Source: Pectobacterium aroidearum
Lineage (GTDB): Bacteria > Pseudomonadota > Gammaproteobacteria > Enterobacterales > Enterobacteriaceae
Length of the DNA stretch: 64,000 nt
Direction of reading: 5' to 3'
Assembly (NCBI RefSeq): GCF_041228105.1
Contig: NZ_CP166097.1
Span: 1,426,001 to 1,490,000 of the forward strand
The position numbers were made by a program, and so were the translations under genes. Shown piece by piece: positions 9,140 through 18,800 of this stretch. Numbering within the stretch: position 1 is the first letter of the stretch; every line of letters begins with the position of its first letter. The notes beneath the pieces are model-generated. The model worked only from the letters and a program-made list of their open reading frames with translations. It was not told where the DNA came from and made no database searches.

Positions 9140-9934
9140 ATGAACACGCGACCCGCCGACTTTTCTGCCGCTCAGGCAGCAACCTCACTCACTCAATTCC
9201 GTTCTGCTTCGCCGCTGGTGCACTGTTTGACCAACGATGTGGTGCAATCTTTTACTGCTAATGTGCTGCTGGCGCTGAATGCGTCGCCTGCGATGGTGGT
9301 CGATCCCGAAGAAGCTGCACAGTTCAGCGCGGTAGCGGATGCGCTGCTGATTAACGTCGGAACGCTGGAGCGCTCGCGTGCCGAGGCGATGCGGGCGGCA
9401 GTCAACAGCGCGCATCAAGCGGGGACGCCGTGGGTGCTCGATCCGGTTGCGGTCGGTGGTTTAACTTTTCGGAGTGAGTTTTGTCGAGAACTGCTGGCGT
9501 GGAAACCCGCGGCGATTCGCGGCAATGCCTCTGAAATCATGGCGTTGGCTGGTCTAGCCGCACAGGGGCGGGGCGTGGATAGCGCCGATGATTCGCTGGC
9601 GGCGCTCCCTGCTGCACGCGAGCTGGCGCGACAAGTGGGGACGATTGTTGCGGTGACCGGTGCGGTGGATTATGTCACGGACGGCGAGCGAGATATCGCG
9701 ATAGCCGGTGGCGATAGCATGATGACACGCGTGGTTGGTACGGGTTGCGCGCTGTCGGCGGTCGTTGCGGGATTCTGTTCTCTGGAGGGGGACCGCATAT
9801 CCCACGTGGCGGCAGCGTGCTATGTCATGGCGCTAGCTGGGCAGCAGGCCGCTTCGGTGTCGCAAGGTACGGGTAGCTTTATCCCCAACTTTCTCGATCG
9901 GCTTTATACCCTGCGCGCGGAGGATCTGGCATGA
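9140..9934 (+). CDS. thiM: Hydroxyethylthiazole kinase ThiM
   Basis: ThiM phosphorylates 4-methyl-5-(2-hydroxyethyl)thiazole in thiamine salvage. The protein (264 residues from ATG 9140) has [50 protein letters not shown] and [15 protein letters not shown], the ribokinase-like signature with the catalytic Cys. GGGAGA lies before the ATG; an upstream TTG in the same frame would fall in the riboswitch linker and is rejected. It overlaps thiD by four bases and is controlled by the TPP riboswitch. Confidence 0.95.
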   Translation: MNTRPADFSAAQAATSLTQFRSASPLVHCLTNDVVQSFTANVLLALNASPAMVVDPEEAAQFSAVADALLINVGTLERSRAEAMRAAVNSAHQAGTPWVLDPVAVGGLTFRSEFCRELLAWKPAAIRGNASEIMALAGLAAQGRGVDSADDSLAALPAARELARQVGTIVAVTGAVDYVTDGERDIAIAGGDSMMTRVVGTGCALSAVVAGFCSLEGDRISHVAAACYVMALAGQQAASVSQGTGSFIPNFLDRLYTLRAEDLA

Positions 9935-10734
9935 AACGTATCAATGCGTTGACGATTGCGGGCACCGATCCGAGCGGTGGCGCGGGGATTCAGGCGGATT
10001 TAAAAGCCTTTTCTGCACTGGGCGCTTACGGCACGTCGGTTATTACCGCGCTGGTGGCGCAAAATACGCGCGGCGTGCAGTCTGTCTACCGAATTGAGCC
10101 GGATTTTGTCGCAGCGCAGCTGGATTCCGTGTTGAGCGATGTCCGTATCGACAGCGCCAAGATTGGGATGCTGGCACAGACCGATATTGTCGAAACCGTT
10201 GCCGAACGCCTGCGTCACTACGCGGTGCCTTTCATTGTGCTGGACACCGTAATGCTGGCGAAAAGCGGCGATCCGCTACTCGCACCCGAGGCGGTGGAGT
10301 CAATCCGCCGTGAGCTGCTGCCGCTGGTTTCCCTGATTACACCCAACTTGCCCGAGGCCGCGGCGCTGTTGAAGACATCACCTGCCGCCAACGAGCGGGA
10401 AATGCGCGAGCAAGGGGAAGCGCTGCTGGCGATGGGCTGTCAGGCCGTGCTGATGAAAGGCGGCCATCTGAGTGAAGCGGAAAGCCCGGACTGGCTGTTC
10501 AGTCGACAGGCTGAACCGCAGCGCTTTAGTTCCCCGCGTGTGAATACCCGTCATACGCACGGCACCGGCTGCACGTTATCTGCCGCACTGGCGGCGCTGC
10601 GACCGCGCCACGATAGTTGGGGAGAGACGGTCAAGGCCGCGAAGGATTATTTACAGCAGGCGTTACAGCAGGCCGACACGCTGGAGGTCGGACATGGCAT
10701 CGGCCCCGTTCATCACTTCCACCGCTGGTGGTAA
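9931..10734 (+). CDS. thiD: Bifunctional hydroxymethylpyrimidine kinase / phosphomethylpyrimidine kinase ThiD
   Basis: ThiD phosphorylates HMP and then HMP-P to HMP-PP, the pyrimidine half of thiamine. The 267-residue protein opens [30 protein letters not shown] and has [28 protein letters not shown] and [15 protein letters not shown], the standard motifs. Its ATG sits in the ATGA overlap with thiM, so the two are translationally coupled under the same riboswitch. Confidence 0.95.
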   Translation: MKRINALTIAGTDPSGGAGIQADLKAFSALGAYGTSVITALVAQNTRGVQSVYRIEPDFVAAQLDSVLSDVRIDSAKIGMLAQTDIVETVAERLRHYAVPFIVLDTVMLAKSGDPLLAPEAVESIRRELLPLVSLITPNLPEAAALLKTSPAANEREMREQGEALLAMGCQAVLMKGGHLSEAESPDWLFSRQAEPQRFSSPRVNTRHTHGTGCTLSAALAALRPRHDSWGETVKAAKDYLQQALQQADTLEVGHGIGPVHHFHRWW

Positions 10735-10886
10735 AACCATAAGTAAATTGACTTGTACTTTGCGTGACATATTTGCCAGTAATTTCAAACTAAATTAAGC
10801 GCATTTCGGCGTGACAGGGCGGGGGCATCCGGTTACTTTGCTGTGAAATCTTGGCGTTAATATGAAATAGGGTGTGGGGATAACAT

Positions 10887-11294
10887 ATGGCAGGTTCTGC
10901 TCGCAGTGCGATGGCTGCCAAAGCACTTCAGACGATACTCAATATCGGCCTGCTGGTGCTGGCGACTATTCTGGTGATTTTTTTAGTCAAGGAAACGTTC
11001 CATCTGGCGAAGGTGCTGTTGATCTCCAACGAGAAAGATTCCTCCTATCAGCTGATAGAAGGGATTGTGATCTATTTCCTGTATTTTGAGTTTATTGCGC
11101 TGATCGTGAAGTATTTCCAGTCCGGCTATCACTTCCCGCTGCGCTATTTTATCTACATCGGCATTACGGCCATCATTCGCCTGATTATTGTCGATCACAA
11201 AAGCCCGTCGGATACGCTGATGTATTCCGCGGCGATCCTGCTGCTGGTCGTCACGCTGTATCTGGCAAACAGTAATCGCCTGAAACGGGAATAG
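10887..11294 (+). CDS. psiE: Phosphate-starvation-inducible protein PsiE
   Basis: This 135-residue protein has four membrane segments. Sequences such as [23 protein letters not shown] and [22 protein letters not shown] match the PsiE family of inner-membrane proteins. In E. coli psiE is induced by PhoB and repressed by cAMP-CRP. The 150 bases upstream include a GTGACATATTTGCCAG stretch that is at best a weak Pho-box candidate. It is convergent with yegS, separated by 13 bases. Confidence 0.9.
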   Translation: MAGSARSAMAAKALQTILNIGLLVLATILVIFLVKETFHLAKVLLISNEKDSSYQLIEGIVIYFLYFEFIALIVKYFQSGYHFPLRYFIYIGITAIIRLIIVDHKSPSDTLMYSAAILLLVVTLYLANSNRLKRE

Positions 11295-11307
11295 CCGAAA
11301 TATGCCG

Positions 11308-12207
11308 CTATTCCAGTAGCGGGCACTGGGGCGGCAGCCGGCAACGAATCGCCGCAGGAAGCACTTCGATACGGAAGCGTTTGGCGGTGAGCGGCTCGCC
11401 GTCCAGATTAAATGTCATATCGTCCGGTGCGGTAATCTCCAGCCAGGGCAAGGTAGCGGAAATCATGTTCTGGTTTTCGCTGCCGGTAAACCAGGCCTGA
11501 AGCATATTGGGCAGCAGCTCTTTTGCCGACAGTACGCTCAGTTCCAGCAGCCCATCGTTAATCAGCGCTTCTGGGCAAAGTTCCTGCCCGCCGCCAGCCT
11601 GACGACCGTTCCCCACCGCGATGACCAGCGTATCACCCGCCCAGTGAAAATCTGGCCCGTGAATCTCACAGCGCTCGGCTTGCAGCATGTCCATGCGAAA
11701 GAGCGCGTGCAGCACGTAAGAAGCACTCCCCAACGCCGCCTTCATTTTGGCTGGTGTCTCGGTGGTAATACGCGTGGCGAAGCCACCCGTCGCCATGTTG
11801 ATGAAATAGTGCTCGTCGTTCACTTTGGCGATATCAATGTCAGTGGCACGGCCTTTGATCGCCAACGTTAAGGCGTTGTGCATCTCCATCGGTATCTGAC
11901 AGCTGGTGGCGAAATCGTTGGCCGTCCCCAGCGGTATAATTCCCAGACACGGGCGCACCGCTTCCGGTTGCACCGCTAAGGCTGCGGCGACTTCATTAAC
12001 GGTGCCGTCGCCGCCAGCGGCGATCACGTTATCCGCGCTGAGCTGGATTGCTTCTTCTACATAGCGCTTCGCATCGCCATATTCCCACGTCACGCGGACA
12101 TGCAGGGTATAGCCGTCCTTGCGTAACTCACCAATGGCTTCACGGAGTTCTTCATTGCCCGCGCTCTTCCCATTCAGAATCAGCAGTGTGATTGGATTTT
12201 TTTCCAT
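11308..12207 (-). CDS. yegS: Lipid kinase YegS
   Basis: The 299-residue protein is a diacylglycerol-kinase-fold enzyme matching E. coli YegS, which phosphorylates phosphatidylglycerol in vitro. [15 protein letters not shown] is the nucleotide-binding loop, [13 protein letters not shown] and [14 protein letters not shown] are conserved, and it ends ALRCRLPP-like ([15 protein letters not shown]). It is cytosolic and probably magnesium-dependent. Confidence 0.93.
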   Translation of the reverse strand: MEKNPITLLILNGKSAGNEELREAIGELRKDGYTLHVRVTWEYGDAKRYVEEAIQLSADNVIAAGGDGTVNEVAAALAVQPEAVRPCLGIIPLGTANDFATSCQIPMEMHNALTLAIKGRATDIDIAKVNDEHYFINMATGGFATRITTETPAKMKAALGSASYVLHALFRMDMLQAERCEIHGPDFHWAGDTLVIAVGNGRQAGGGQELCPEALINDGLLELSVLSAKELLPNMLQAWFTGSENQNMISATLPWLEITAPDDMTFNLDGEPLTAKRFRIEVLPAAIRCRLPPQCPLLE

Positions 12208-12371
12208 GTCTTATTTCTCAGGCTGCGATGTTGTCGTTCATTCAGAGGCCGTTAATTCAGAAATAGCACAGTGAATACAAACGTGTTGCAGTTAATCATA
12301 GTCATTAAATCGGTAGGGAGACATCAGAAGAATCGGTGAATGTGTACGGTGGGAAAATACGTGTGCGGGAG

Positions 12372-12466
12372 AAAAAGAAAAGCCAGCTCAAGGGAGATTG
12401 AGCTGGCCAAGGAGGTGGTTCCTAGTAGTATCACTACGCTTATTTTTCGTTCTATGTTTTCTCAGC
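12372..12466 (-). ncRNA. cyaR: Small regulatory RNA CyaR (RyeE)
   Basis: Read on the minus strand from 12466 the sequence begins GCTGAGAAAACATAG, contains AGGAACCACCTCCTTGGCC and ends with a terminator stem GCCAGCTCAA / TTGAGCTGGC followed by TTTTCTTTTTC. This closely follows E. coli CyaR (GCTGAAAAACATAACC... CCAGGAACCACCTCCTT...), including the CACCTCC seed that pairs with ribosome-binding sites such as those of ompX, luxS and nadE. It lies downstream of yegQ in the same direction, as in E. coli. Predicted length is about 95 nt; the exact ends are inferred. Confidence 0.9.
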
Positions 12467-12472
12467 GACGCA

Positions 12473-12515
12473 ATACTAACCACAAGAACGGCGAATTGAT
12501 GTGATCTGTTTCTAA
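12473..12515 (-). promoter_or_regulatory. cyaR promoter with CRP site at -41.5
   Basis: If the cyaR start is 12466, TAGTAT at 12473-12478 (minus strand) is the -10 box. On the plus strand TGTGATCTGTTTCTAA at 12500-12515 is a CRP-like site (one perfect TGTGA half, 3 of 5 in the other) centred at -41.5, the class II position. E. coli cyaR is known to be activated by cAMP-CRP. Confidence 0.7.
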
Positions 12516-12610
12516 TATTCGTTAAAAAACCCTGAGCTTTGTAACGATACCTTCAGGCTGTGAGTGCACTTATTTGTGACGGAGAAAGGACGGCGGTGGG
12601 GGGGCATACC

Positions 12611-12642
12611 GTAAGAAAGCGTCGCCCTGTGAAGGGCAACGC
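12611..12642 (-). terminator. Probable terminator of yegQ
   Basis: GCGTCGCCCT (12619-12628) pairs with AGGGCAACGC (12633-12642) with one mismatch. On the minus strand the stem is followed by TTTCTTACGG. It sits 20 bases after the yegQ stop and before cyaR, so cyaR is likely transcribed separately. Confidence 0.65.
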
Positions 12643-12663
12643 TGGATGGGAAAGCTTACTGGC

Positions 12664-14025
12664 TTATTCGGCGTTAGGATTTCGCGTGGTGGTGCCCGGC
12701 AAATTGCGCAGCAGTAGCGCATAATCCAGCGACACATCGTCCGGCACGGGCAGATAGACAATATGGCCGTTACCCGGTGCTACATCGGCTGGCTGACCTT
12801 TGGCATTCTGCATCGATTCGATGGTGAATTGAATATTGCCGTTTGGCGTCATCATCTCCACGCTGTCGCCGCAGGAAAATTTGTTCTTCACCTCGACTTC
12901 TGCCAGCCCATCGCGGCGTACGCCGGTGAATTCACCGACAAACTGCTGACGATCGGAAACGGAATAGCCGTAGTCGTAGTTCTGGTAATCCTCATGCACG
13001 TGGCGACGCAGGAAGCCTTCGGTGTAGCCACGGTGCGCTAAGCCTTCCAGCGTTTCCAGCAGCGTCGGGTCGAACGGTTTACCCGCGACAGCATCGTCGA
13101 TGGCGCGGCGATAAACCTGTGCGGTACGGGCACAGTAATAGAATGACTTGGTGCGGCCTTCGATTTTCAGCGAATGCACCTGCATTTGCGTCAGGCGTTC
13201 AACGTGCTGGATCGCACGCAGATCGCGGGAGTTCATGATGTAGGTGCCATGCTCGTCTTCAAAGGCGCTCATGTACTCGCCGGGACGCATGTTTTCTTCC
13301 AGCATAAAGACTTTGTCGGTCGGCTCGCCGATGCCCAGCGCGGGCTCAACGTTTTTCACCGCGATAGGCTCGTGCTGATGGACGATATTCCCGACCTCGT
13401 CCTCTTTGCCTTCCTGAACCTTATATTCCCAGCGGCAGGCGTTAGTGCAGGTGCCCTGGTTCGGATCGCGTTTGTTGATGTAACCGGACAGCAGGCAGCG
13501 GCCAGAGTAGGCCATGCACAGTGCGCCGTGAACGAAAATTTCCAGTTCCATGTCCGGGACGTTCTGGCGGATTTCTGCAATCTCTTCCAGCGACAGCTCG
13601 CGGGACAGAATGACGCGCGTCAGCCCCATCTGCTGCCAAAATTTCACCGTCGCCCAGTTGACCGCGTTAGCCTGAACGGAAAGGTGAATATCCATCTGTG
13701 GGAAGTTTTCCCGTACCAGCATAATCAAACCCGGATCGGACATGATCAGCGCATCCGGCCCCATTTCGATGACGGGTTGCAGGTCACGCAGGAAGGTTTT
13801 CAGTTTGGCATTGTGCGGCGCGATGTTAACGACGACGTAGAATTTCTTGCCCAGTTCATGCGCTTCGTTAATGGCTTGCGCCAGCGTCTGATGGTTGAAT
13901 TCGTTATTGCGCACGCGCAGGCTGTAGCGGGGTTGACCGGCATAAATCGCGTCCGCGCCATAGGCAAAGGCGTAGCGCATATTTTTTAGCGTACCGGCCG
14001 GAGAAAGCAGTTCCGGTTTAAACAT
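12664..14025 (-). CDS. yegQ: tRNA 5-hydroxyuridine modification protein YegQ/TrhP (U32 peptidase-like)
   Basis: The 453-residue protein matches E. coli YegQ (TrhP) closely from MFKPELLSPAGTLKNMRYAFAYGADA on. EIFVHGALCMAYSGRCLLSGYINKRDPNQGTCTNACRWEY is the U32 signature with the conserved cysteines that hold an iron-sulfur cluster. TrhP is needed, with prephenate, for prephenate-dependent hydroxylation of U34 in tRNAs. The C-terminal part (from about residue 370) is the extra beta-barrel domain. The cyaR gene follows. Confidence 0.95.
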   Translation of the reverse strand: MFKPELLSPAGTLKNMRYAFAYGADAIYAGQPRYSLRVRNNEFNHQTLAQAINEAHELGKKFYVVVNIAPHNAKLKTFLRDLQPVIEMGPDALIMSDPGLIMLVRENFPQMDIHLSVQANAVNWATVKFWQQMGLTRVILSRELSLEEIAEIRQNVPDMELEIFVHGALCMAYSGRCLLSGYINKRDPNQGTCTNACRWEYKVQEGKEDEVGNIVHQHEPIAVKNVEPALGIGEPTDKVFMLEENMRPGEYMSAFEDEHGTYIMNSRDLRAIQHVERLTQMQVHSLKIEGRTKSFYYCARTAQVYRRAIDDAVAGKPFDPTLLETLEGLAHRGYTEGFLRRHVHEDYQNYDYGYSVSDRQQFVGEFTGVRRDGLAEVEVKNKFSCGDSVEMMTPNGNIQFTIESMQNAKGQPADVAPGNGHIVYLPVPDDVSLDYALLLRNLPGTTTRNPNAE

Positions 14026-14174
14026 GGTATCTCTCGATTCTGATCACAAGTCAGGCTGCTCCACGGCGGGAGCAGTAAAGGCGGAGGATTCTAGCGCTAA
14101 TAGGGGGAAATTGCAGTAGACGACACACGAAACGTAGGCCTATTGTTTGACGTAAATCAATTTTTTGACCTAAA

Positions 14175-14207
14175 TAAAGAATGGCCTGCCATTAATGGAA
14201 CAGGCCA
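14175..14207 (-). terminator. Terminator of the glutathionyl-hydroquinone reductase gene
   Basis: TGGCCTG (14182-14188) pairs with CAGGCCA (14201-14207). On the minus strand the stem leads into ATTCTTTATTT. It lies just beyond the stop codon of the gene at 14220. Confidence 0.7.
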
Positions 14208-14219
14208 GATCTCGTGGTA

Positions 14220-15179
14220 TTAACGCGTGGCGATACGGGATTTTCCAACCGTTTCACGGTTATGGGACTGAGACAAATCGACCAATGGACCAACCGGTAC
14301 AATCTGCGTCGGGTTCAGCCAGGCAATACCGTAATAGCCCGCTTTGATGTGGTCGATATTGACCGTCTCCGCGACGCCCGGCCACTGATACAGTTCGCGC
14401 AGGTAGTTCGACAGATTTGGGTAGTCGGCAATGCGCTTCAGGTTACATTTGAACGCGCCGTGGTAGGCCACGTCAAAACGCACCAGCGTCACGAACAGAC
14501 GCCAGTCGGCCTCGGTCAGCGTGTCGCCGAGCATATAGCGATGATTGCCCAGATGATCGTCCAGCTCGTCCAGCGTAGTGAATAGCGTGGTGACGGCGTC
14601 GTTATAGTGTTCCTGTGTTTTGGCGAATCCGGTTTTATACACGCCGTTGTTGACGTTGTGGTACACGGTTTCGTTCCAGCTGTCGATCTCAGCGCGCAGA
14701 TCTGACGGGTAGAAATCGAGGTGGTTGCCAGTCAGGTCGTTAAATTCGCTGTTCAGCATGCGGATGATATCCGCCGATTCGTTGTTCACGATGCGGCCTT
14801 CCACACGATCCCACAACACAGGCACCGACACCTTTCCGGTATAGTCGGGCACGCTGGCGGTGTACAACTGGTGCAGGTAGTGAATCTCGCCCACGTGCTC
14901 GCCAGCATCCTGTGGGGTGGCAAACTCCCAGCCGTTATCGGCGATGCGTGGGTTGGCAACGGAAAGCGAGATGATGTTCTCCAGCCCTTTCAGCTTGCGG
15001 AAAATCAGCGTGCGCGACGCCCACGGGCAGAGATAGGAGACAAAAAGCTGGTAACGACCCGCTTCTGGCACCAGCTCGGTTTGCCGAAATTTGGTTTCTT
15101 CACGGTGGAACGCACCGTTTTTGATCTCTTCCGCCGCGACATCGCCGTTAACCCATTTGCCGTTCACTAAACCTGACAT
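14220..15179 (-). CDS. Glutathionyl-hydroquinone reductase, Xi-class glutathione transferase (YqjG-like)
   Basis: The 319-residue protein has SYLCPWASRTLIFRKLKGLE near the N-terminus; Cys51 in the CPWA motif is the catalytic residue of Xi-class GSTs. FKCNLKRIADYPNLSNYLRELYQWPGVAETVNIDHIK is the conserved C-terminal helical part. These enzymes remove glutathione from glutathionyl-hydroquinones. It resembles E. coli YqjG, but with enough differences (N-terminus, loop around 80-100) that it may be a paralogue. It is monocistronic. Confidence 0.88.
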   Translation of the reverse strand: MSGLVNGKWVNGDVAAEEIKNGAFHREETKFRQTELVPEAGRYQLFVSYLCPWASRTLIFRKLKGLENIISLSVANPRIADNGWEFATPQDAGEHVGEIHYLHQLYTASVPDYTGKVSVPVLWDRVEGRIVNNESADIIRMLNSEFNDLTGNHLDFYPSDLRAEIDSWNETVYHNVNNGVYKTGFAKTQEHYNDAVTTLFTTLDELDDHLGNHRYMLGDTLTEADWRLFVTLVRFDVAYHGAFKCNLKRIADYPNLSNYLRELYQWPGVAETVNIDHIKAGYYGIAWLNPTQIVPVGPLVDLSQSHNRETVGKSRIATR

Positions 15180-15350
15180 ATGCTTTTTCCCTTATCCGTT
15201 CTGTTGCAGGTGACCCATCTCCCGCACTGTGTGCGAGGTGATACCCGTTATTATTGTAGGCTTAAAATGGTAGCAGCCTTAGGAAAAGAGAAAATGACAA
15301 AATTTTCATTAAGTCGGACAGTATTTTTGACCAGCATGGGAGTGGGGTGG

Positions 15351-15902
15351 CTAACGCTTGGCCGCCAGCAGGCCGTATAGCGCGGAGTCGGACACCTCGC
15401 CGTCTACGATCCAACGCTGCTTTAACAGCCCTTCCTGTGTGAAACCCAGCCGTTCCAGCGATCGGGCTGACGCCACATTGCGGGGATCGATTTCGGCTTC
15501 CAGTCGGCTTAGCCCCACCGTTTCAAAGGCAAAATCCCGCAGGGCAGAGAGCGCTTCCGCCATATAGCCTTTCCCTTGCGCACTCGCCGCCAGACAGTAG
15601 CCGATCTCGGCGCGCTTAGAGTCAACCTCAAGGTTGAACAGCACGCAGGTGCCGATTAGCTCGCAGCTCTCCTTCACCTCCAGACCCAGCTTCATATAGT
15701 GCCCGGCGCATAGCGCGCTCCAGTATTCGTCAATCGCGTCATGTGCCTGTTCGATCTGCCGCCAGGGCGGATGGTTCCAAAAACGCATCACGACCGGATC
15801 GGACATAAAGACAAACAGCGCAGGTGCATCATCGCGGTAGAGCGGACGCAGCAGCAGGCGAGGTGTTTCGATTTTGGTGGTTTCGGAAAATAGCGCAGTC
15901 AT
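15351..15902 (-). CDS. GNAT family N-acetyltransferase (RimJ/RimL-like)
   Basis: This 183-residue protein has TPRLLLRPLYRDDAPALFVFMSDPVVMRFW at the N-terminus and AEIGYCLAASAQGKGYMAEALSALRDFAFETVGLSRLEAEIDPRNVASARSLERLGF, the acetyl-CoA-binding loop and C-terminal strand of the RimJ/RimL-type GNAT group. The acceptor could be a protein N-terminus, an amine or an antibiotic; nothing in the context decides. Confidence 0.88.
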   Translation of the reverse strand: MTALFSETTKIETPRLLLRPLYRDDAPALFVFMSDPVVMRFWNHPPWRQIEQAHDAIDEYWSALCAGHYMKLGLEVKESCELIGTCVLFNLEVDSKRAEIGYCLAASAQGKGYMAEALSALRDFAFETVGLSRLEAEIDPRNVASARSLERLGFTQEGLLKQRWIVDGEVSDSALYGLLAAKR

Positions 15903-15970
15903 TATCGTGAAAGCCTCTCTTCGTGTGGTAACGGGTCGTGTGGAATAGGTCTGTATGAAATGGAAGACGG

Positions 15971-16624
15971 TTACGCTGACTGATGGCAGGCTTGCAGCGC
16001 CGCAATATCACCCGCAGCGATGATATCCAGATGACGTGTAATTTTTTCTATCGGCCAGTCCCACCAGCTTAGCGTTTCCAGTGCATTGATGACGTCTGGC
16101 GCAAAACGAGCTTTGAGGATTTTTGCCGGATTGCCGCCGACGATCGTATAAGCTGGCACATCGGCGGTGACCACGGCGCGCGACGCAATGATAGCGCCAT
16201 TCCCGATGCGGATACCGGGCATGATCAGCGCGTCATAGCCAATCCAGACATCGTTGCCGATATGCGTGTCGCCTTTATAAGGCAGATCCTCTGGCTTGGG
16301 CGTCACTTTTTCCCAGCCGTTGCCGAAAATCTGAAACGGGTAAGTCGACAGCCCAGAAAGCCGATGATTGGCGCCGTTCATGATAAATTTTGCACCGCGT
16401 GCGATGGCGCAGAACTTACCGATGACTAATTTATCGCCGATAAACGGATAGTGGTAGAGCACGTTTTGCTCGAAGTTTTCCGCGCCATCGGGATCGTCGT
16501 AATAGGTGTAGTCGCCAATATCAATATTCGGGTTGGTGACAATATTCTTAATGAAGCACACTTGGGGGAAACCGGCCATAGGATAGCGGTTATCAGGATC
16601 GGGTCCGTTCAATAGGGTCTCCAT
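15971..16624 (-). CDS. CatB-type xenobiotic O-acetyltransferase (left-handed beta-helix)
   Basis: This 217-residue protein has hexapeptide repeats ([68 protein letters not shown]). His87 in GANHRLSG is at the catalytic position of CatB/Vat chloramphenicol and streptogramin acetyltransferases. The N-terminus with [14 protein letters not shown] also fits that group. It may acetylate a hydroxylated small molecule; antibiotic resistance is possible but not shown. It starts 39 bases after the baeR stop on the same strand. Confidence 0.88.
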   Translation of the reverse strand: METLLNGPDPDNRYPMAGFPQVCFIKNIVTNPNIDIGDYTYYDDPDGAENFEQNVLYHYPFIGDKLVIGKFCAIARGAKFIMNGANHRLSGLSTYPFQIFGNGWEKVTPKPEDLPYKGDTHIGNDVWIGYDALIMPGIRIGNGAIIASRAVVTADVPAYTIVGGNPAKILKARFAPDVINALETLSWWDWPIEKITRHLDIIAAGDIAALQACHQSA

Positions 16625-16663
16625 AACATCATAAGCTCCAATAACATCATAGGGCGATTGGTG

Positions 16664-17392
16664 TTATACCTCATTACAGGGCGCGGCTTCCCAGCGATAG
16701 CCGATGCCGTATACCGTGCGAATGAATGAGGTCTCTTCGTCCAGCTGTTCCAGCTTACGACGCAGGTTTTTGATGTGGCTATCGATGGTGCGGTCGGTCA
16801 CAACGCGATAGTCATCGTAGAGCTTATCCAGCAGCGCCTCGCGGGAAAACACTTTGCCCGGTTCGGTGGAAAGCGTCTTGAGCAGACGAAACTCTGCTGG
16901 TGTAAGATCGAGGTTCTGCCCCAGATAGCTGGCCTGAAAGCCGCCTTTATCAATCACTAGCGCCGTTTCGGTTTTCTCGATGGCTTTCACGCCGTCGTTC
17001 TGCCAGCCACAGCGGCGCAGCAGCGTTCTGACGCGCACGACCACTTCGCGCGGGCTAAAGGGTTTACAAATGTAGTCATCAGCGCCAATTTCCAGCCCCA
17101 GCAGGCGATCGATCTCTTCGCTGCGGGCGGTGACCATGATAATAGGCACGTTGGAAAACTGACGGATCGTGCGGCAAAGCGTCAGGCCGTCACAGCCCGG
17201 TAGCATTAAATCCAGTAAAATGAGTGAAGGGGAATGCTGCCGCACCCAGTCGACGACATCGTTGCCGTTGGGCAGCCAGTGCGTGGCATAGTCCGCTGCC
17301 TGAAGATAATCCACCAACAGTTGCCCCAATTTGGGTTCATCTTCGACGATCAGAATGGGTGACGCCATAGCGAAATCGGGTGCGGTTGTCAT
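16664..17392 (-). CDS. baeR: Response regulator BaeR
   Basis: BaeR is the OmpR-type regulator of the envelope-stress system that activates mdtABC, acrD and spy in E. coli. The protein (about 242 residues from MTTAPDF) has the receiver domain [14 protein letters not shown], the phospho-acceptor Asp in [10 protein letters not shown] (about 61) and [12 protein letters not shown], and a winged helix with [34 protein letters not shown] moved the start to 17392 because the 11 residues upstream overlap the end of baeS and are not in E. coli BaeR. It follows baeS closely. Confidence 0.95.
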   Translation of the reverse strand: MTTAPDFAMASPILIVEDEPKLGQLLVDYLQAADYATHWLPNGNDVVDWVRQHSPSLILLDLMLPGCDGLTLCRTIRQFSNVPIIMVTARSEEIDRLLGLEIGADDYICKPFSPREVVVRVRTLLRRCGWQNDGVKAIEKTETALVIDKGGFQASYLGQNLDLTPAEFRLLKTLSTEPGKVFSREALLDKLYDDYRVVTDRTIDSHIKNLRRKLEQLDEETSFIRTVYGIGYRWEAAPCNEV

Positions 17393-17425
17393 AGCTCTGC
17401 TTATTTTCGGTTTCAGGAATAGCAA

Positions 17426-18793
17426 TCAGTCAGGATTATGCAAGGGTAGCTCAATGGTAATCATCACGCCCCCTAATGGCGAATGTTCAGCATACAGCCG
17501 TCCGCTATGCGCCTCAACGATATTATTGCAGATAGCCAGCCCCAGCCCGGAGCCGCCGCTGGCGCGGTTGCGCGAACTTTCAGCCCGGTAAAAACGTTCA
17601 AAAATCAGCATGAGCTGCTCGTCGGTCACGCCGGGGGTGCTGTCCTGCCAGATAATAGCCCAGCGTTTATGTTGCTGAACCAGCGTAATAGCCAACTGCC
17701 CTTGTTCATCGGTGTAGCGCAGGCTATTTTCCAGCAGGTTGTTAAATAGCTGGCTTAAGCGATCCGGGTCGCCAAACACATCAGCCTGAGTCGGTAATTC
17801 GGTGGTGAGCGTAATCTGCTTTTTCTGGAAACGTTTATGAAACGCGGCGATAGCAATCTGCAGAATTTGCACGATGTCCACAGACGTTTTGCGGTAGGCC
17901 AGTGCACCGCGATCGGACAGAGTTAGCTGATGCAGATCGTCCACCAGTTTGGTGAGCGTTGTCACCTCAGACTGGAGCGAATGTAGAGAATGCGCATCGG
18001 GCTTACGTACGCCGTCCTGCAAAGCTTCCAGTTCGCCACGCAGCACTGCCAGCGGCGTGCGCAATTCGTGAGAGACGTCGGCCATAAACGCGCGGCGAGA
18101 CTGCTCGTTTTTTTCCAGCGTGCTGGCAAGCTGGTTGAAATCCTGCGCCAGCCTGCCGAGTTCATCGTGCGAACTGGCCGTCACTCGGGTGCTGAAATCA
18201 CCTGACGCCAAGCTGTGCATGCCGCTGACCAGCCGTTTGACGGGCGCGAGCAGACCACGGGCGGTCAGCCAGGTAGCGATGACAGCAAGCAGCGTCGAGA
18301 GCGCGACAATCAGCCAACTGGTGCGCTGCTGTTGTTGATCAAAGCTGATGTCGGCGTTGCGGGTCAGGCGCTCAACGGGTGAAGCCACAATCCAGCCGAC
18401 CGTCTGGTTTTGTACCTGAATGGGCTGCGAGGTACCTTCTTTCGGTATCGGTGCGGGGGAACCGAACAGCTTGCGTTTGTTTGCATCCAGAACCCAAAGA
18501 CGCACCCGCCATCCCTGCATGCTGTTGTCAGTGTCGCTGTTTTGATCCATCGAGTGCAGCATTTTGAACACCAGACGTTCATTGTTGCGTAGGAATGACC
18601 AGTCGCCGTGCAACTGATATTGCTCTGCGAGTGCGTCGCGTAGCTGCGTGACCCGCTGTTCGTTGCCACGCTTAATGTAATCGATAAAGCCGCGCTCGAA
18701 GCTGACGCGCACGCCCCAGTGCATGGTAATCAGCACCAGCATACAGGTGGCGAAAATCGCGAGGAACAGCTTGGCGGTGATTCCGAATTTCAT
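17426..18793 (-). CDS. baeS: Sensor histidine kinase BaeS
   Basis: BaeS senses envelope damage and phosphorylates BaeR. The 455-residue protein has TM1 at about 5-28, a periplasmic part to about 158, TM2 at about 159-182, a HAMP domain, the H-box FMADVSHELRTPLAVLRGELEALQDGVRK (His242), an N-box NNLLENSLRYTDEQGQ and GGSGLGLAICNNIVEAHSGR. GAGGTCG precedes the ATG at 18793. It follows mdtD by seven bases, and baeR follows, so mdtD-baeS-baeR form one unit. Confidence 0.95.
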   Translation of the reverse strand: MKFGITAKLFLAIFATCMLVLITMHWGVRVSFERGFIDYIKRGNEQRVTQLRDALAEQYQLHGDWSFLRNNERLVFKMLHSMDQNSDTDNSMQGWRVRLWVLDANKRKLFGSPAPIPKEGTSQPIQVQNQTVGWIVASPVERLTRNADISFDQQQQRTSWLIVALSTLLAVIATWLTARGLLAPVKRLVSGMHSLASGDFSTRVTASSHDELGRLAQDFNQLASTLEKNEQSRRAFMADVSHELRTPLAVLRGELEALQDGVRKPDAHSLHSLQSEVTTLTKLVDDLHQLTLSDRGALAYRKTSVDIVQILQIAIAAFHKRFQKKQITLTTELPTQADVFGDPDRLSQLFNNLLENSLRYTDEQGQLAITLVQQHKRWAIIWQDSTPGVTDEQLMLIFERFYRAESSRNRASGGSGLGLAICNNIVEAHSGRLYAEHSPLGGVMITIELPLHNPD

Positions 18794-18800
18794 AACGACC

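Noticed and set aside
10740..10886. Pho box upstream of psiE
   Set aside because: Only a weak half-match was seen, so it is mentioned in the psiE entry but not listed as a site.
13174..13989. Plus-strand open frame of 271 codons inside yegQ
   Set aside because: It is the antisense shadow of yegQ, which has clear full-length homology.
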